Shown in pieces: positions 28,118 to 37,823 of a stretch of DNA of 64,000 bases. Location of the stretch: assembly GCF_904846605.1 (NCBI RefSeq), contig NZ_CAJHBI010000019.1, forward strand, positions 1 to 64,000, given 5' to 3'. This stretch comes from Psychrobacter sp. 72-O-c. GTDB taxonomy: Bacteria > Pseudomonadota > Gammaproteobacteria > Pseudomonadales > Moraxellaceae. The position numbers and the translations under genes were made by a program. The first letter of the stretch is position 1, and every line of letters starts with the position of its first letter. The notes beneath the pieces are model-generated. The model did not search any database, was not told the origin of the DNA, and worked only from the letters and a program-made list of their open reading frames with translations.

Positions 28118-28591
28118 CTATGATCTTTGTTTTAATAATCTGGTTGGTTTCGTAACTGATTGGAAAGTCTTTGTCCATAGGGTGAGCGCATAGAGTACGT
28201 AAGAGAGCAGGCAAGTATTGATTAGGTCATGGATGCTTGCTCTTAGTTCTGCGCTTCCTATCCCTGAGATACCTAGCTCTGCAATAGTATGGCGGTTATC
28301 CAAATACTCGCCTAATAAGGCGATACCCGTCACCATGATTAAAGCGATAAATGACCTGATACTATATTTTCTGAAAATTGGACGAAGTAGGATTAAACTC
28401 AATAGATAAACGCTGATGCCCACATAAATATGTAGGGCATCTTTTTCTAGTCCTGTGGCATTCATGATGCCTATCTTAAAGATATAAAAATCCACTGTGT
28501 TTTCCACATATAAGGGAATAGGAAATAACCAATAATAAAATAAGAATAAAAAAGAGTTTGCGACAATGCAAATTCTCTTGCGTGAGGGCAA
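28118..28591 (-). CDS. Hypothetical membrane protein, possibly four helices
   Basis: 157 residues, with hydrophobic segments about residues 8-28, 52-70, 78-95 and 125-145. I recognise no family. The best start is a TTG at 28591, because no ATG lies near the N-terminus. GGAG lies about 12 bases upstream, rather far. A perfect 17-base palindrome (28588-28604) covers the start codon and could hide it in a hairpin. It lies downstream of hisH on the same strand. Confidence 0.6.
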   Translation of the reverse strand: MPSRKRICIVANSFLFLFYYWLFPIPLYVENTVDFYIFKIGIMNATGLEKDALHIYVGISVYLLSLILLRPIFRKYSIRSFIALIMVTGIALLGEYLDNRHTIAELGISGIGSAELRASIHDLINTCLLSYVLYALTLWTKTFQSVTKPTRLLKQRS

Positions 28592-28675
28592 AGCAGTGCT
28601 TTGCTCCTTCCTCGCTCAGGTTACACATTTGCTAACCTACCCCAATCCTAAAACAAATATTTAACCCTCGTTTAT

Positions 28676-29320
28676 CTAAATATCCCAATCCACAAAGTTC
28701 TTTAACAACTGCAGCCCTGCGGTATGGCTTTTTTCGGGATGGAACTGAGTGGCAAATAAGTTATCTTGCAAAATACTAGCACAAAACGGCTGCCCATAAT
28801 CACAAACAGCGGCTACTTGTGTGCTGTTTGCTGGCTCGCAATAATAGCTGTGCACAAAGTAAAAGTGCGAGTTGTCTTCAATGCCATGCCACAGTGGATG
28901 ATCAAAATCCATACCGTTAATGGTATTCCAGCCCATATGTGGTACTTTGATTTGGGCACCTTGTTCATCTTTCCATGCTGGATCAAAAGCAGGCACTACC
29001 CCGTCTAGAATACCCAGACACGGTGTGCCGCCATTTTCAGCAGACTGCTCAAATAACGCCTGCATACCCACACAGATGGCCATCACTGGCTTGTTAAACA
29101 CCGCGTGACGTATCACCTCATCAATACCTGCATCAACCATGCCAGCGATACAATCACGCATAGCACCGACACCCGGGAAAAAAATCTTATCGGCAGCAGC
29201 GACGACTTTTGGGTCATTGGTAATAAAGACTTCCGCACCAACTGCTGATAGTGCTTTACTAGCAGAGTGCAAATTTCCCATACCATAATCTAGTAACGCA
29301 ATTTTGGTTACTTTGCTCAT
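28676..29320 (-). CDS. hisH: Imidazole glycerol phosphate synthase subunit HisH
   Basis: Glutamine amidotransferase subunit that supplies ammonia to HisF to make IGP and AICAR from PRFAR. 214 residues. The nucleophile elbow is [11 protein letters not shown] (Cys about 83), and the partner His/Glu pair is in QFHPEKS near the C-terminus. [11 protein letters not shown] and [11 protein letters not shown] are typical. The ATG abuts the hisB stop directly (TAGATG), with GAGG inside the end of hisB, so the two are translationally coupled. hisF is not in the window. Confidence 0.96.
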   Translation of the reverse strand: MSKVTKIALLDYGMGNLHSASKALSAVGAEVFITNDPKVVAAADKIFFPGVGAMRDCIAGMVDAGIDEVIRHAVFNKPVMAICVGMQALFEQSAENGGTPCLGILDGVVPAFDPAWKDEQGAQIKVPHMGWNTINGMDFDHPLWHGIEDNSHFYFVHSYYCEPANSTQVAAVCDYGQPFCASILQDNLFATQFHPEKSHTAGLQLLKNFVDWDI

Positions 29321-29986
29321 CTAGAACGCCTCTTTAGTCGATGGCAAGGTATTTAACGCCCGCTCATCATACTCGCATGCCATACGTAGCGCTCGTGCAA
29401 AGGCTTTAAAGGTACTCTCGATTTGATGATGGCTGTTTTTACCTTTTAGATTGTCCAAATGCACCGTCATCCAGCTATGGTTCACAAAACCATAGAAAAA
29501 TTCGCTGAATAAATCCACATCAAACCTGCCCACATGCGAGCGGGTAAAGGGAACGTCCATATGTAGGCCAGGACGACCAGAAAGATCGACGACCGCACGG
29601 CTTAAGGCTTCGTCTAATGGTGCATAGAAGTGTCCATAACGACGAATACCTTTTTTGTCGCCTAGCGCTTTAGCAAAAGCTTGGCCAAGAGTAATACCCG
29701 TATCTTCAACACTATGGTGATCGTCAAGGAAAGTATCGCCGGTGCACTTAATCTCCAAATCAAAAAGACCATGACGCTTAATTTGATCGATCATATGGTC
29801 TAAGAACGGCACACCGGTATCTACAGTACCTTGACCCGTACCATCAAGATTGACCGTACAGATCACTTGGGTCTCGGCAGTGATACGCTCAACGGTTGCA
29901 GTACGTGCAGCACGACCATGTAGGTTGTGGCCTGATGATGAAGCGGTACTTTGATCTTGAGCTTGTGAAGTAGAATTGGCTGTCAT
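29321..29986 (-). CDS. hisB: Imidazoleglycerol-phosphate dehydratase
   Basis: Mn-dependent dehydratase of histidine biosynthesis, monofunctional: the phosphatase domain of the enterobacterial fusion is absent. 221 residues, about 25 longer at the N-terminus than the usual ~197 ([18 protein letters not shown] is low complexity). Metal-binding His/Glu motifs: [28 protein letters not shown] and [19 protein letters not shown] precedes the ATG. It is the first gene of hisB-hisH. Confidence 0.96.
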   Translation of the reverse strand: MTANSTSQAQDQSTASSSGHNLHGRAARTATVERITAETQVICTVNLDGTGQGTVDTGVPFLDHMIDQIKRHGLFDLEIKCTGDTFLDDHHSVEDTGITLGQAFAKALGDKKGIRRYGHFYAPLDEALSRAVVDLSGRPGLHMDVPFTRSHVGRFDVDLFSEFFYGFVNHSWMTVHLDNLKGKNSHHQIESTFKAFARALRMACEYDERALNTLPSTKEAF

Positions 29987-30313
29987 GGCTATCCTCTGTT
30001 AAGTATAAAAACATTCAATAGAGATGGGGCTAAGAGTAAGCCCCTAATATAAAAATAATAAATAGTAATTAGTGAAAACGGGTCAAAATCGTTCTATCCT
30101 ATCTAAGAATATCGGAATTGAGATTAAGATAGGCTGATCATTATCTATCTTCATCATAGCAAACCCTAGGATTTACTGCCACGACCAAGCAGTAAACTGC
30201 ACGCAAATTTGTGCCATTCTGCTAAAATAATGTATTGAGTATTATTAATCATTGCCTCACACTCATTATCTTTCGTTATGCCACACCAAATGAGCAAAGA
30301 ATAGGAACCAACT

Positions 30314-30736
30314 ATGCCTTTAGAAGCGATTGCGATCAACGACTTGGATGCGCCACTCATCAAAAAACCTGCCCGCGAACATGAATTATCGGAGCGCTTG
30401 CACGCACTATATGATGCCGATGATAGCCAACCTGACGGCGCAGAAGTGTTGAGCATCATTGAACAAGGTTTTAAACGGGGACAATACTTGTATGTCGGTA
30501 TGTTCAATGACAAACCTATCGCAGCCGTATGCTGTTTTGATGATGGGCAAACGGATGCCAAGCGCTTGCAATACTTAACAGTACATCCAGAAAACCGCAA
30601 TCGCGCGATTGATGCTAAGTTTATCAAGCTGGTTTATGATGCTGAAATCAAAAAAGGGGTACGTGAGTTCGTGCCTGTTGATCCTGATATTCATCACATT
30701 ATGACTGAATACGAGCTATTGCGGGTTAAAGACTAA
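30314..30736 (+). CDS. GNAT-like protein, PanZ/PanM-type candidate
   Basis: 140 residues with a GNAT-like core: YLYVGMFNDKPIAAVCCF (strands), RLQYLTVHPENRNRAI (acetyl-CoA loop, though the RxxGxG is not canonical) and a following helix. In order and size it resembles PanZ, the acetyl-CoA sensor that triggers maturation and inhibition of aspartate decarboxylase PanD. The resemblance is from memory and moderate; a generic acetyltransferase is the alternative. AGGAA precedes the ATG. tRNA-Phe follows 140 bases downstream with its own promoter. Confidence 0.55.
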   Translation: MPLEAIAINDLDAPLIKKPAREHELSERLHALYDADDSQPDGAEVLSIIEQGFKRGQYLYVGMFNDKPIAAVCCFDDGQTDAKRLQYLTVHPENRNRAIDAKFIKLVYDAEIKKGVREFVPVDPDIHHIMTEYELLRVKD

Positions 30737-30830
30737 TAGCGCTTGTTTTAAATAACAGATAAGAATGTTTTGAACTATAATTCTATAACAGGCTATTTCT
30801 TGTCTTTTATACAAATAAAGAAAAAATAAC

Positions 30831-30859
30831 TTGACAGTAGCGCCTATATTTAGTTTAAT
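30831..30859 (+). promoter_or_regulatory. Promoter of tRNA-Phe
   Basis: Consensus TTGACA (30831-30836), a 17-base spacer and TTTAAT (30854-30859), with a GC-rich GCGTCC discriminator. It ends 18 bases before the mature tRNA. Confidence 0.8.
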
Positions 30860-30877
30860 AGCGTCCTCAACGAAGAC

Positions 30878-30953
30878 GGCTCGATAGCTCAGTCGGTAGA
30901 GCAACGGATTGAAAATCCGTGTGTCGGCAGTTCGAACCTGCCTCGAGCCACCA
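30878..30953 (+). tRNA. tRNA-Phe (GAA)
   Basis: 76 bases with an encoded CCA end. The acceptor stem GGCTCGA pairs with TCGAGCC; the D-arm is GCTC..GAGC. The anticodon stem ACGGA/TCCGT encloses the loop TTGAAAA with anticodon GAA. The T-arm contains GTTCGAACC. Reads phenylalanine codons UUU/UUC. It has its own promoter and terminator, so it is a single-gene transcript. Confidence 0.98.
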
Positions 30954-30972
30954 TCTCGTTATTAGAATTCTA

Positions 30973-31005
30973 AAAACCCCGAACAGTAATGTTTGGGGTT
31001 TTTTT
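30973..31005 (+). terminator. Terminator of tRNA-Phe
   Basis: Stem AAAACCCCGAACA/TGTTTGGGGTTTT (13 pairs, one G-T) with a GTAA loop and a run of T, 20 bases after the tRNA. Confidence 0.9.
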
Positions 31006-31153
31006 ATGTCTATGAATTATGATTTTAACGAACATTGATAACGCCCTACTGTCACCAATTGATAACACTCTTATGCTGTTTTTTACGTCGGCGTACTGAT
31101 TATACTCAAAGTAGAGACAATAAGAAAATATAGCATTCATTAGGTAATAAACT

Positions 31154-31654
31154 ATGAGAGAATTTGATTATGATTTAGATTATAAAAATCTAGATCTGCG
31201 GGCCCAGCCTGAATTATACCGTGTGGGTCGCGGTGAGCAGGGTGTATTATTGGTTGAACCGTATAAATCTGAGATATTGCCGCATTGGCGTTTTGCCACA
31301 CCTGATATCGCAACCGAAAGCAGCGAGACGATTTATCAGATGTTTTTAGATTATCTGGCTGCTGACGACTTTGTTGGTGCTGATATGGCACGCAAATTTA
31401 TCCAAATGGGTTATACGCGAGCGCGACGCTATGCCAATCATAAAGGTGGCAAGAAATATAAAGGCCCAGTCCCTGACGATAAAAAAGGCCAAAGTGGCGC
31501 CCATGGTCGTGAAGAGCTACCGCGCCAAGAGGAAGACCCAATCAAAGCAGAATCCGCGCGAATCTTTAAGGAGACTTGGGATAAATGCCGCGAGAACGAA
31601 GACTATTTAAAGATGAAAGCTGAGCATCGTGAGCGCTATAAAGAAATTGAATGA
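31154..31654 (+). CDS. DUF4385 family protein
   Basis: 166-residue cytoplasmic protein of unknown function. It matches the DUF4385 pattern: FDYDLDYKNLDLRAQPELYRVGRGEQGVLLVEPYK at the N-terminus, HWRFATPDIA, then a basic patch MGYTRARRYANHKGGKKY and a charged helical C-terminus. No signal peptide or membrane segment. Followed 100 bases later by a phosphatase gene on the same strand. Confidence 0.85.
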   Translation: MREFDYDLDYKNLDLRAQPELYRVGRGEQGVLLVEPYKSEILPHWRFATPDIATESSETIYQMFLDYLAADDFVGADMARKFIQMGYTRARRYANHKGGKKYKGPVPDDKKGQSGAHGREELPRQEEDPIKAESARIFKETWDKCRENEDYLKMKAEHRERYKEIE

Positions 31655-31755
31655 AGCTATTAAATAAGTCAAAAAAATTAGAATTAATAGTTTGCTGTGC
31701 TAAGGTAATGGAAGTTAAAAAAAGTATAAAAAACCTAACTAACAGGCGAAAAATA

Positions 31756-32448
31756 ATGAGTGAACGAGTTAATAACAAGCAACTGTTAATATTTGATTTT
31801 GATGGCACTCTGATTGATAGCGTACCAGATTTGGCAGATGCTACTAACAATATGTTGCAGCAGCTTGGCAAGCCAACTTATTCGCTTGATACGATAAAAG
31901 AATGGGTGGGTAATGGCTCAAGATTATTGATAGAAAGAGCTTTGATTGGTAAGACAGCAGTAGAAAAAGGTGAAGTCTCAAAAGAGGAAGCCGACCATGC
32001 CGAGCAAGTATTTTTCGAAGCGTATAGTAATATCAGTCGGAGTAAAACCTTTGCTTATCCTAATGTCGATAAAGGATTGCACCAATTAAAAGAGGCGGGT
32101 TTTACTTTAGCCTTAGTCACTAATAAGCCCATACGCTTTGTACCTAAAATTTTGGAAGGTTTAGGCTGGACGCCATTATTCGATATGGTGTTAGGCGGTG
32201 ATAGTCTGCCTGTCAAAAAACCCGATCCTGCGCCGCTACTACACGTCTGCGAAACGCTTAACTTTAAACCTGCCCAAACCATTATGATTGGAGATTCTAT
32301 CAATGATATCTCAGCGGGCAAGAATGCTGGCATCGATACCATCGGATTATCTTACGGTTATAATTATGGTAAAGATATCCGTGATAGTAAGCCAAATCAA
32401 GCTTTTGATCACTTCAAAGAATTGCTTAGCTATCTTTTAGTAGATTAA
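31756..32448 (+). CDS. gph: HAD phosphatase, phosphoglycolate phosphatase-like
   Basis: HAD-superfamily hydrolase, 230 residues. Motif I is FDFDGTLIDS with catalytic Asp14 and Asp16, motif II TLALVTNKP, motif III KKPDPAPLL and motif IV IMIGDSINDISAGKNAG; the cap domain is helical. The closest role is dephosphorylation of 2-phosphoglycolate from DNA repair, but HAD specificity is hard to read from sequence. The frame is open back to 31651, overlapping the previous gene (ATGA). The ATG at 31756 with AGGCGA upstream fits the family start. Confidence 0.85.
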   Translation: MSERVNNKQLLIFDFDGTLIDSVPDLADATNNMLQQLGKPTYSLDTIKEWVGNGSRLLIERALIGKTAVEKGEVSKEEADHAEQVFFEAYSNISRSKTFAYPNVDKGLHQLKEAGFTLALVTNKPIRFVPKILEGLGWTPLFDMVLGGDSLPVKKPDPAPLLHVCETLNFKPAQTIMIGDSINDISAGKNAGIDTIGLSYGYNYGKDIRDSKPNQAFDHFKELLSYLLVD

Positions 32449-32587
32449 GCAGCTTACAGTCAAAACTCTAACAATCAAAAATTTAAGCCGATAAGTTTTT
32501 ACGTTAGACCCTTATGATGTCATCTCAAAAATTAAAGTAGCGAATTTAACAGCGCTATTTCTTTGTGAGTGCTATAAAATTATAGAG

Positions 32588-34309
32588 ATGTTTGATATGA
32601 CGACCGTACCTAGCGACATAGCCATTGCCCAAAACGCGACCTTACAATCCATCAATAGCATAGCTGCAAAAATTGGCCTATCTACCAATAATATAGAACC
32701 TTATGGGCACTACAAAGCGAAGATAAATTCGAATGATGTTTTTGCTAAGCCTGTTAAAGCCAAGCGTAGTAAATTAATATTGGTCACCGCTATTAACCCA
32801 ACGCCTGCCGGTGAAGGTAAAACCACAGTCACTATTGGTCTAGCGGATGCTTTAAATCGTGTGCATCAACAACAAAAATCTGGCGAGATAACGATGGTTG
32901 CCTTACGTGAGCCCTCGTTAGGTCCAGTATTTGGCATTAAAGGCGGTGCCGCTGGTGGCGGCTATGCGCAAGTGTTACCGATGGAAGATATTAACCTGCA
33001 TTTTACGGGTGATTTTCATGCTATCAGCGCAGCAAATAACTTACTGGCGGCACTATTAGACAATCATATTTATCAAGGTAACGAGCTTAATATCGACCCA
33101 AAACAAGTACTGTGGCGCCGTGCTGTAGATATGAATGATCGTCAACTGCGCAATACTATCAGCGGTATGGGCAAAACTACCGACGGCGTCATGCGTGAAG
33201 ATGGTTTTGATATCACTGTCGCCTCTGAAGTGATGGCTATCTTTTGCTTAGCTACCGATTTGGCTGATTTAAAACAACGTTTGGGTAATATATTAGTTGC
33301 CTATAATCGCGATAAGCAGCCCATTTATGCCAAAGAACTAAAAGCCCAAGGCGCAATGGCTGCTTTACTCAAAGAAGCACTGCAGCCAAATTTGGTACAG
33401 ACTATCGAAGGTACGCCTGCTGTCGTTCATGGTGGTCCCTTTGCCAATATTGCCCACGGCTGTAATTCAGTGATCGCCACCCGTGTTGCTATGCATTTGG
33501 CAGATTACACCCTTACCGAAGCGGGCTTTGGCAGCGATCTTGGTGCGCAAAAGTTTTTTGATATTAAATGTCAATTGTCAGGGCTGACCCCAGATGCCGT
33601 TGTCATGGTAGCAACCATTCGGGCTCTAAAGTACAACGGCGGTATTGCTAAGGATGAGCTGACGACTGAGAATTTGCTAGCGCTTGAGCAAGGTCTACCC
33701 AACTTATTCAAACATATAGAAAATATGCAAAACGTCTATGGCTTGCCGGTGGTGGTCGCTATCAATCACTTCATCAGTGATACCGATGCTGAAGTTGATC
33801 TAATAACACAAGCCTGCAAGGCAAAAGGCATTGAAGTTGCTCTAACGCAAGTATGGGAAAAAGGGGGTGCGGGCGGTGAAGTGTTGGCTGATGCTTTACT
33901 AAAACTACTCGACAACCATGATCCTCTACCTAGCCAATTTCGCTTAGCATACGACAATGATAGCAGTGTTGAGGATAAAATCCGTACGATTGCTCAGCGT
34001 ATTTATGGGGCAAAGGATATAGCAATCAGTAGCCTTGCCCAGTCCAAGATAAATCGGCTAGAGGCACTCAAGTTAGATAAGATGCCTATCTGTATTGCTA
34101 AAACTCAGTACTCGCTCAGCGATAATGCCAAGCTGCTTGGGCGACCTACTGGCTTTGATATCCATGTACACGATATTAGCATCTCTACTGGCGCAGGGTT
34201 TATTATAGTGATTTGCGGCTCTATTATGAAAATGCCAGGTCTGCCTAAACATCCTTCAGCCGAACGTATTGATGTGGACGACGTTGGCAATATCACAGGC
34301 TTGTTTTAG
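32588..34309 (+). CDS. fhs: Formate--tetrahydrofolate ligase
   Basis: ATP-dependent enzyme making 10-formyl-THF from formate and THF, feeding purine synthesis and one-carbon metabolism. 573 residues against about 556 usually. P-loop [14 protein letters not shown] about residues 72-85. Typical segments: [49 protein letters not shown] and the C-terminal [21 protein letters not shown]. Start at the ATG 32588, or three codons later; the ribosome binding site is weak (AGAG). Convergent with comM. Confidence 0.96.
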   Translation: MFDMTTVPSDIAIAQNATLQSINSIAAKIGLSTNNIEPYGHYKAKINSNDVFAKPVKAKRSKLILVTAINPTPAGEGKTTVTIGLADALNRVHQQQKSGEITMVALREPSLGPVFGIKGGAAGGGYAQVLPMEDINLHFTGDFHAISAANNLLAALLDNHIYQGNELNIDPKQVLWRRAVDMNDRQLRNTISGMGKTTDGVMREDGFDITVASEVMAIFCLATDLADLKQRLGNILVAYNRDKQPIYAKELKAQGAMAALLKEALQPNLVQTIEGTPAVVHGGPFANIAHGCNSVIATRVAMHLADYTLTEAGFGSDLGAQKFFDIKCQLSGLTPDAVVMVATIRALKYNGGIAKDELTTENLLALEQGLPNLFKHIENMQNVYGLPVVVAINHFISDTDAEVDLITQACKAKGIEVALTQVWEKGGAGGEVLADALLKLLDNHDPLPSQFRLAYDNDSSVEDKIRTIAQRIYGAKDIAISSLAQSKINRLEALKLDKMPICIAKTQYSLSDNAKLLGRPTGFDIHVHDISISTGAGFIIVICGSIMKMPGLPKHPSAERIDVDDVGNITGLF

Positions 34310-34353
34310 TTTGCTTTTAAAAAATGAATTAAAGCTATTTATTATAGTTGCTA

Positions 34354-35883
34354 TCACTTACTCCGATAGCTAAGTGCCTCAGACACATGAGCACTGGTAA
34401 TATCAAGACTGTCTGCCAAATCAGCAATGGTACGCGCTACTCGCAAGACGCGATGATATCCTCGCGCCGATAGATTGAGACGCTGTTGTGCTAATTGCAG
34501 TAGCTGCTGTTCGCCCTCGCCTAACTGAACGTACTCATCGATTTCACTGGGGCTAAGCTCGTTATTCACTTTTTGTTGCCGCTTCAATTGCTGTTTATGT
34601 GCAGTTGAAACCCTACTTCTTACCTTCTCCGATGTTTCACCGGCCGAGCTGTTTTGTAGATCCGCAATTGGTAATGCTGGTACAGTAATATGAAGATCAA
34701 TGCGATCGAGTAGCGGTCCCGACAGCTTATCTTGATAGCGTTTAATTTGCTCAGGACGGCAACGACAACGTCCTGATGCGTCACCATCGTAACCACACGG
34801 GCAAGGATTCATCGCGGCGACTAATTGAAAGTTTGCAGGAAAGGTCATTTGGGAGTTAGCACGGCTGATAGTAATCTGCTTCGCTTCTAATGGCTGACGT
34901 AGCACCTCTAGTACACTTCGATCAAACTCAGGAAGCTCATCTAAGAACAGCACACCTTTATTAGCCAAAGTAATCTCGCCAGGTTTTGGACGTGAGCCAC
35001 CGCCGACTAGTGCAACTGCCGATATCGTGTGATGAACTTGTCTAAACGGCCTTGTGCCATAATCATAATCGCTATCGGCTACTGAATAAGTGCTGGCAAC
35101 TTCTAACGCATCTTCAGCGCTCAGATCCGGCAAGATAGTCGGCAGCCGTGATGCCATTAGTGTCTTACCCGAACCTGGAGGCCCTGTGAATAACAACGAA
35201 TGCCCGCCTGCTGCCGCAATCTCTAACGCACGCCGTGCATGATGTTGACCTTTAACATCGGCTAAGTCTACTTGATAGCTGGCATGTTGCGGCGCTGGGC
35301 TTGGCGGTACGATATCCAAACGCCTATCCGTCGCATTAAGGTCTGCTAACGATTGCAGATGGTCGCAAACTGCTTTTAAGCTTTGAGCGGCTAATATTGT
35401 CACGCCTTCAACGCGGCTGGCCTCTGCACCGTTATTAGCAGGTACTATTAATTGCCGAGACTGTTGTTCAGATTTTAATTCTAACACCTCAGCCTTTATC
35501 GCCCGTGCTACTGCTAAGCTACCTGTTACTTGCCTAAGTTCCCCATTCAAAGCCAATTCCCCAATAAACTCAAATGCCGATAGCACATCCGGCTCAAGCT
35601 GATCACTGGCTGCCAAAATACCAATTGCGATAGGCAAATCAAGCCGCGCCCCGTCTTTAGGTAAATCAGCTGGGGCTAAATTGATGGTTAAGCGGCGATT
35701 AGGAAATTGAAAACCAGAATTAAGAATGGCAGAGCGTACCCGATCTTTGCTTTCTCGTACTGCCGCTTCGGGTAAGCCAACAATCGTCAATGCTGGCAAG
35801 CCTTGAGATAGATGTACTTCAATAATAACCTGCGGCGCGTGCAAGCCAACGACTGAGCGGGTGTAGACTTGAGCGAACGACAT
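34354..35883 (-). CDS. comM: ComM/YifB-family Mg-chelatase-like AAA+ ATPase
   Basis: Hexameric helicase that drives branch migration during natural transformation. 509 residues: an N-terminal Lon-protease-like domain (VEVHLSQGLPALTIVGLPEAAVRESKDRV), then the AAA+ domain with Walker A GPPGSGKTLMASRL, Walker B GVLFLDELPEF and an inserted four-Cys patch (CPCGYDGDASGRCRC) that probably binds zinc, and the C-terminal Mg-chelatase-like domain. With dprA elsewhere in the window, it fits a naturally competent lineage. Confidence 0.95.
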   Translation of the reverse strand: MSFAQVYTRSVVGLHAPQVIIEVHLSQGLPALTIVGLPEAAVRESKDRVRSAILNSGFQFPNRRLTINLAPADLPKDGARLDLPIAIGILAASDQLEPDVLSAFEFIGELALNGELRQVTGSLAVARAIKAEVLELKSEQQSRQLIVPANNGAEASRVEGVTILAAQSLKAVCDHLQSLADLNATDRRLDIVPPSPAPQHASYQVDLADVKGQHHARRALEIAAAGGHSLLFTGPPGSGKTLMASRLPTILPDLSAEDALEVASTYSVADSDYDYGTRPFRQVHHTISAVALVGGGSRPKPGEITLANKGVLFLDELPEFDRSVLEVLRQPLEAKQITISRANSQMTFPANFQLVAAMNPCPCGYDGDASGRCRCRPEQIKRYQDKLSGPLLDRIDLHITVPALPIADLQNSSAGETSEKVRSRVSTAHKQQLKRQQKVNNELSPSEIDEYVQLGEGEQQLLQLAQQRLNLSARGYHRVLRVARTIADLADSLDITSAHVSEALSYRSK

Positions 35884-36046
35884 GAGATATACCTATCATA
35901 GCTGATATAGAGTGCTATTGATGATAGAGCATTATCTATCTACACGCAAATGTCGTGTCTTGTTATTGAAGAGCGTGTTGGGCTCAGATTGTTTATTTCC
36001 ATGGACACAGAAGAAAACTCGCCGACCACCCCACTATAAGCAAGGA

Positions 36047-36062
36047 TTTGTTATACTATAAT
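36047..36062 (+). promoter_or_regulatory. Extended -10 promoter ahead of hemN
   Basis: TTTGTTATACTA with TG-N-TATACT (36049-36057), and an overlapping TATAAT (36057-36062). 115-130 bases before the ATG. The third copy of this 12-mer in the window. Confidence 0.5.
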
Positions 36063-36175
36063 TATCTATTAAGCCAAAAAGATCACTATAAAAGTGCTTA
36101 TAACCTACTTTAAAATTGCTAGCAAAGGGTAGTCCATTCATTGGGTAGCAATAGCGCTAGTATAAGGAAAACTGC

Positions 36176-37714
36176 ATGTCAAAATCTGATAACATCCCAC
36201 CACAGCCTTATAATAATTCAAACGAACAACCCACCACTGACCGCCCTGTTGTTCAAGCAACTAGCCCTTACACTAGTCTACGAGGCACTAGTGGCAGTAA
36301 GCAGCTGCCAGCATTCGACGAAGCGCTTGTCAATAAATACAATCGTTCAGGGCCGCGCTATACCTCCTACCCGACCGCTTTAGAATTTTTGCCGATAGCT
36401 GATGATCTGGAGACCAAAATTTTGCAGAATCGGGAAGCGTACGCGCCGCTATCTTTATATTTTCACATTCCATTTTGCCGACATCTTTGCTACTACTGCG
36501 CTTGTAATAAAATTATTACCAAGAAAAATAGCGACTCAGGCGATTATCTGCAATATCTTATCGCTGAGATTAAGCACAAACGCAGCCTATTATCCATACC
36601 AAAGGACAGCACCAAACCCCTAGTCAAGCAGCTCCATTTAGGCGGTGGTACGCCAACATTTTTGCGGGATGAAGAGCTGGTGCAGCTTTGGGAGTTCTTA
36701 CAAACGCAGTTTGAATTTTTGCCAGAAGATGAAGGCGATTATTCTATTGAAATCGACCCACGCGAGCTGGGGGATAATACCTTACAGACGCTACGTAATC
36801 TCGGCTTTAACCGGATTAGTCTCGGGGTGCAAGATCTAGATGAAGCCGTACAGATTGCTGTGAATCGGGTACATTCGGCAGAAATGATTGCTAATATCTT
36901 AAATGAAGCACGTGATTTGGGCTTTCATTCTATCAATATCGACCTGATTTATGGACTGCCGCATCAAACGCCTGCGACCTTGGACAAGACCGTTCGCCGT
37001 ATTATTGAGATGTCACCGGATCGCTTATCAGTGTTTAACTACGCGCATCTACCCGAGCGTTTTAAAGCCCAACGCCAAATTAAAGAGAAAGATTTACCAG
37101 ATCCAGCCGAAAAAATTACCATGCTCGGTAATACTATCAACACTTTAACTGAAGCGGGCTATCAGTTCATTGGTATTGATCACTTTGCTAAGCCTGATGA
37201 TGAGCTGGCAGTGGCACAGCGCGAGGGTAAATTGCATCGTAACTTTCAAGGTTATACCATCATGGGTGACTGCGATTTATTAGGTTTTGGGGTCTCAGCT
37301 ATCAGCCAAATTACCAACGTTAATAGTAGTTATATCTTACAAAACCACACTGACTTGCAAGTGTATCAGGACAATATTAATGCCGCGCGTAATAATTCTA
37401 CTGTCATGCCAGCGGTAAAATATATCAAAACCTCAATCAAAGACCGTTTACGTGAATATGTGATCATGAATTTATTGTGCCATGATTATATTGACTTTAA
37501 AGACGTAAACCAAAAATTTGGTATCGATGCCGTTACTTACTTTATTAATGAAATTCAACAGCTCGGTGAGATGCAAAAAGATAAGCTGGTCGATATGGAT
37601 ATAGCTGGTATTCGTATTTTACCCAAAGGTCGCCTACTAGGCCGTAACGTGGCAATGGTATTCGATGAGTATCTTGAGAAGAAACACAAAAATCGCTTCT
37701 CTAAAGTAATTTAG
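36176..37714 (+). CDS. hemN: Oxygen-independent coproporphyrinogen III oxidase
   Basis: Radical-SAM enzyme that decarboxylates coproporphyrinogen III to protoporphyrinogen IX without oxygen. The [4Fe-4S] motif CX3CX2CXC is visible as Cys101, Cys105, Cys108 and Cys110 (PFCRHLCYYCAC). Others: LGGGTPTFL, EIDPREL, RISLGVQDLD, DLIYGLPHQT, and the HemN-specific IGIDHFAKPDDELAVAQ. 512 residues: about 50 extra polar residues at the N-terminus compared with E. coli HemN (457). AAGGAAAA precedes the ATG. The HFAKP..ELA segment distinguishes it from HemW. Confidence 0.95.
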   Translation: MSKSDNIPPQPYNNSNEQPTTDRPVVQATSPYTSLRGTSGSKQLPAFDEALVNKYNRSGPRYTSYPTALEFLPIADDLETKILQNREAYAPLSLYFHIPFCRHLCYYCACNKIITKKNSDSGDYLQYLIAEIKHKRSLLSIPKDSTKPLVKQLHLGGGTPTFLRDEELVQLWEFLQTQFEFLPEDEGDYSIEIDPRELGDNTLQTLRNLGFNRISLGVQDLDEAVQIAVNRVHSAEMIANILNEARDLGFHSINIDLIYGLPHQTPATLDKTVRRIIEMSPDRLSVFNYAHLPERFKAQRQIKEKDLPDPAEKITMLGNTINTLTEAGYQFIGIDHFAKPDDELAVAQREGKLHRNFQGYTIMGDCDLLGFGVSAISQITNVNSSYILQNHTDLQVYQDNINAARNNSTVMPAVKYIKTSIKDRLREYVIMNLLCHDYIDFKDVNQKFGIDAVTYFINEIQQLGEMQKDKLVDMDIAGIRILPKGRLLGRNVAMVFDEYLEKKHKNRFSKVI

Positions 37715-37733
37715 TCCAAATTTACTAGCAATA

Positions 37734-37768
37734 AAATAGGCGGTTAGTATATTACTAACCGCCTATTT
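37734..37768. terminator. Bidirectional terminator, hemN/SPFH
   Basis: Perfect 16-bp stem (37734-37749 with 37753-37768) and a 3-base loop between two convergent genes. The flanking A/T tracts are short, so it probably acts in both directions with the stem providing most of the stability. Confidence 0.8.
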
Positions 37769-37823
37769 CTGTAGACTTACTTTGATGTATTGAGCTCATA
37801 TAACCAGCTTAAAGCAGCGGCTA

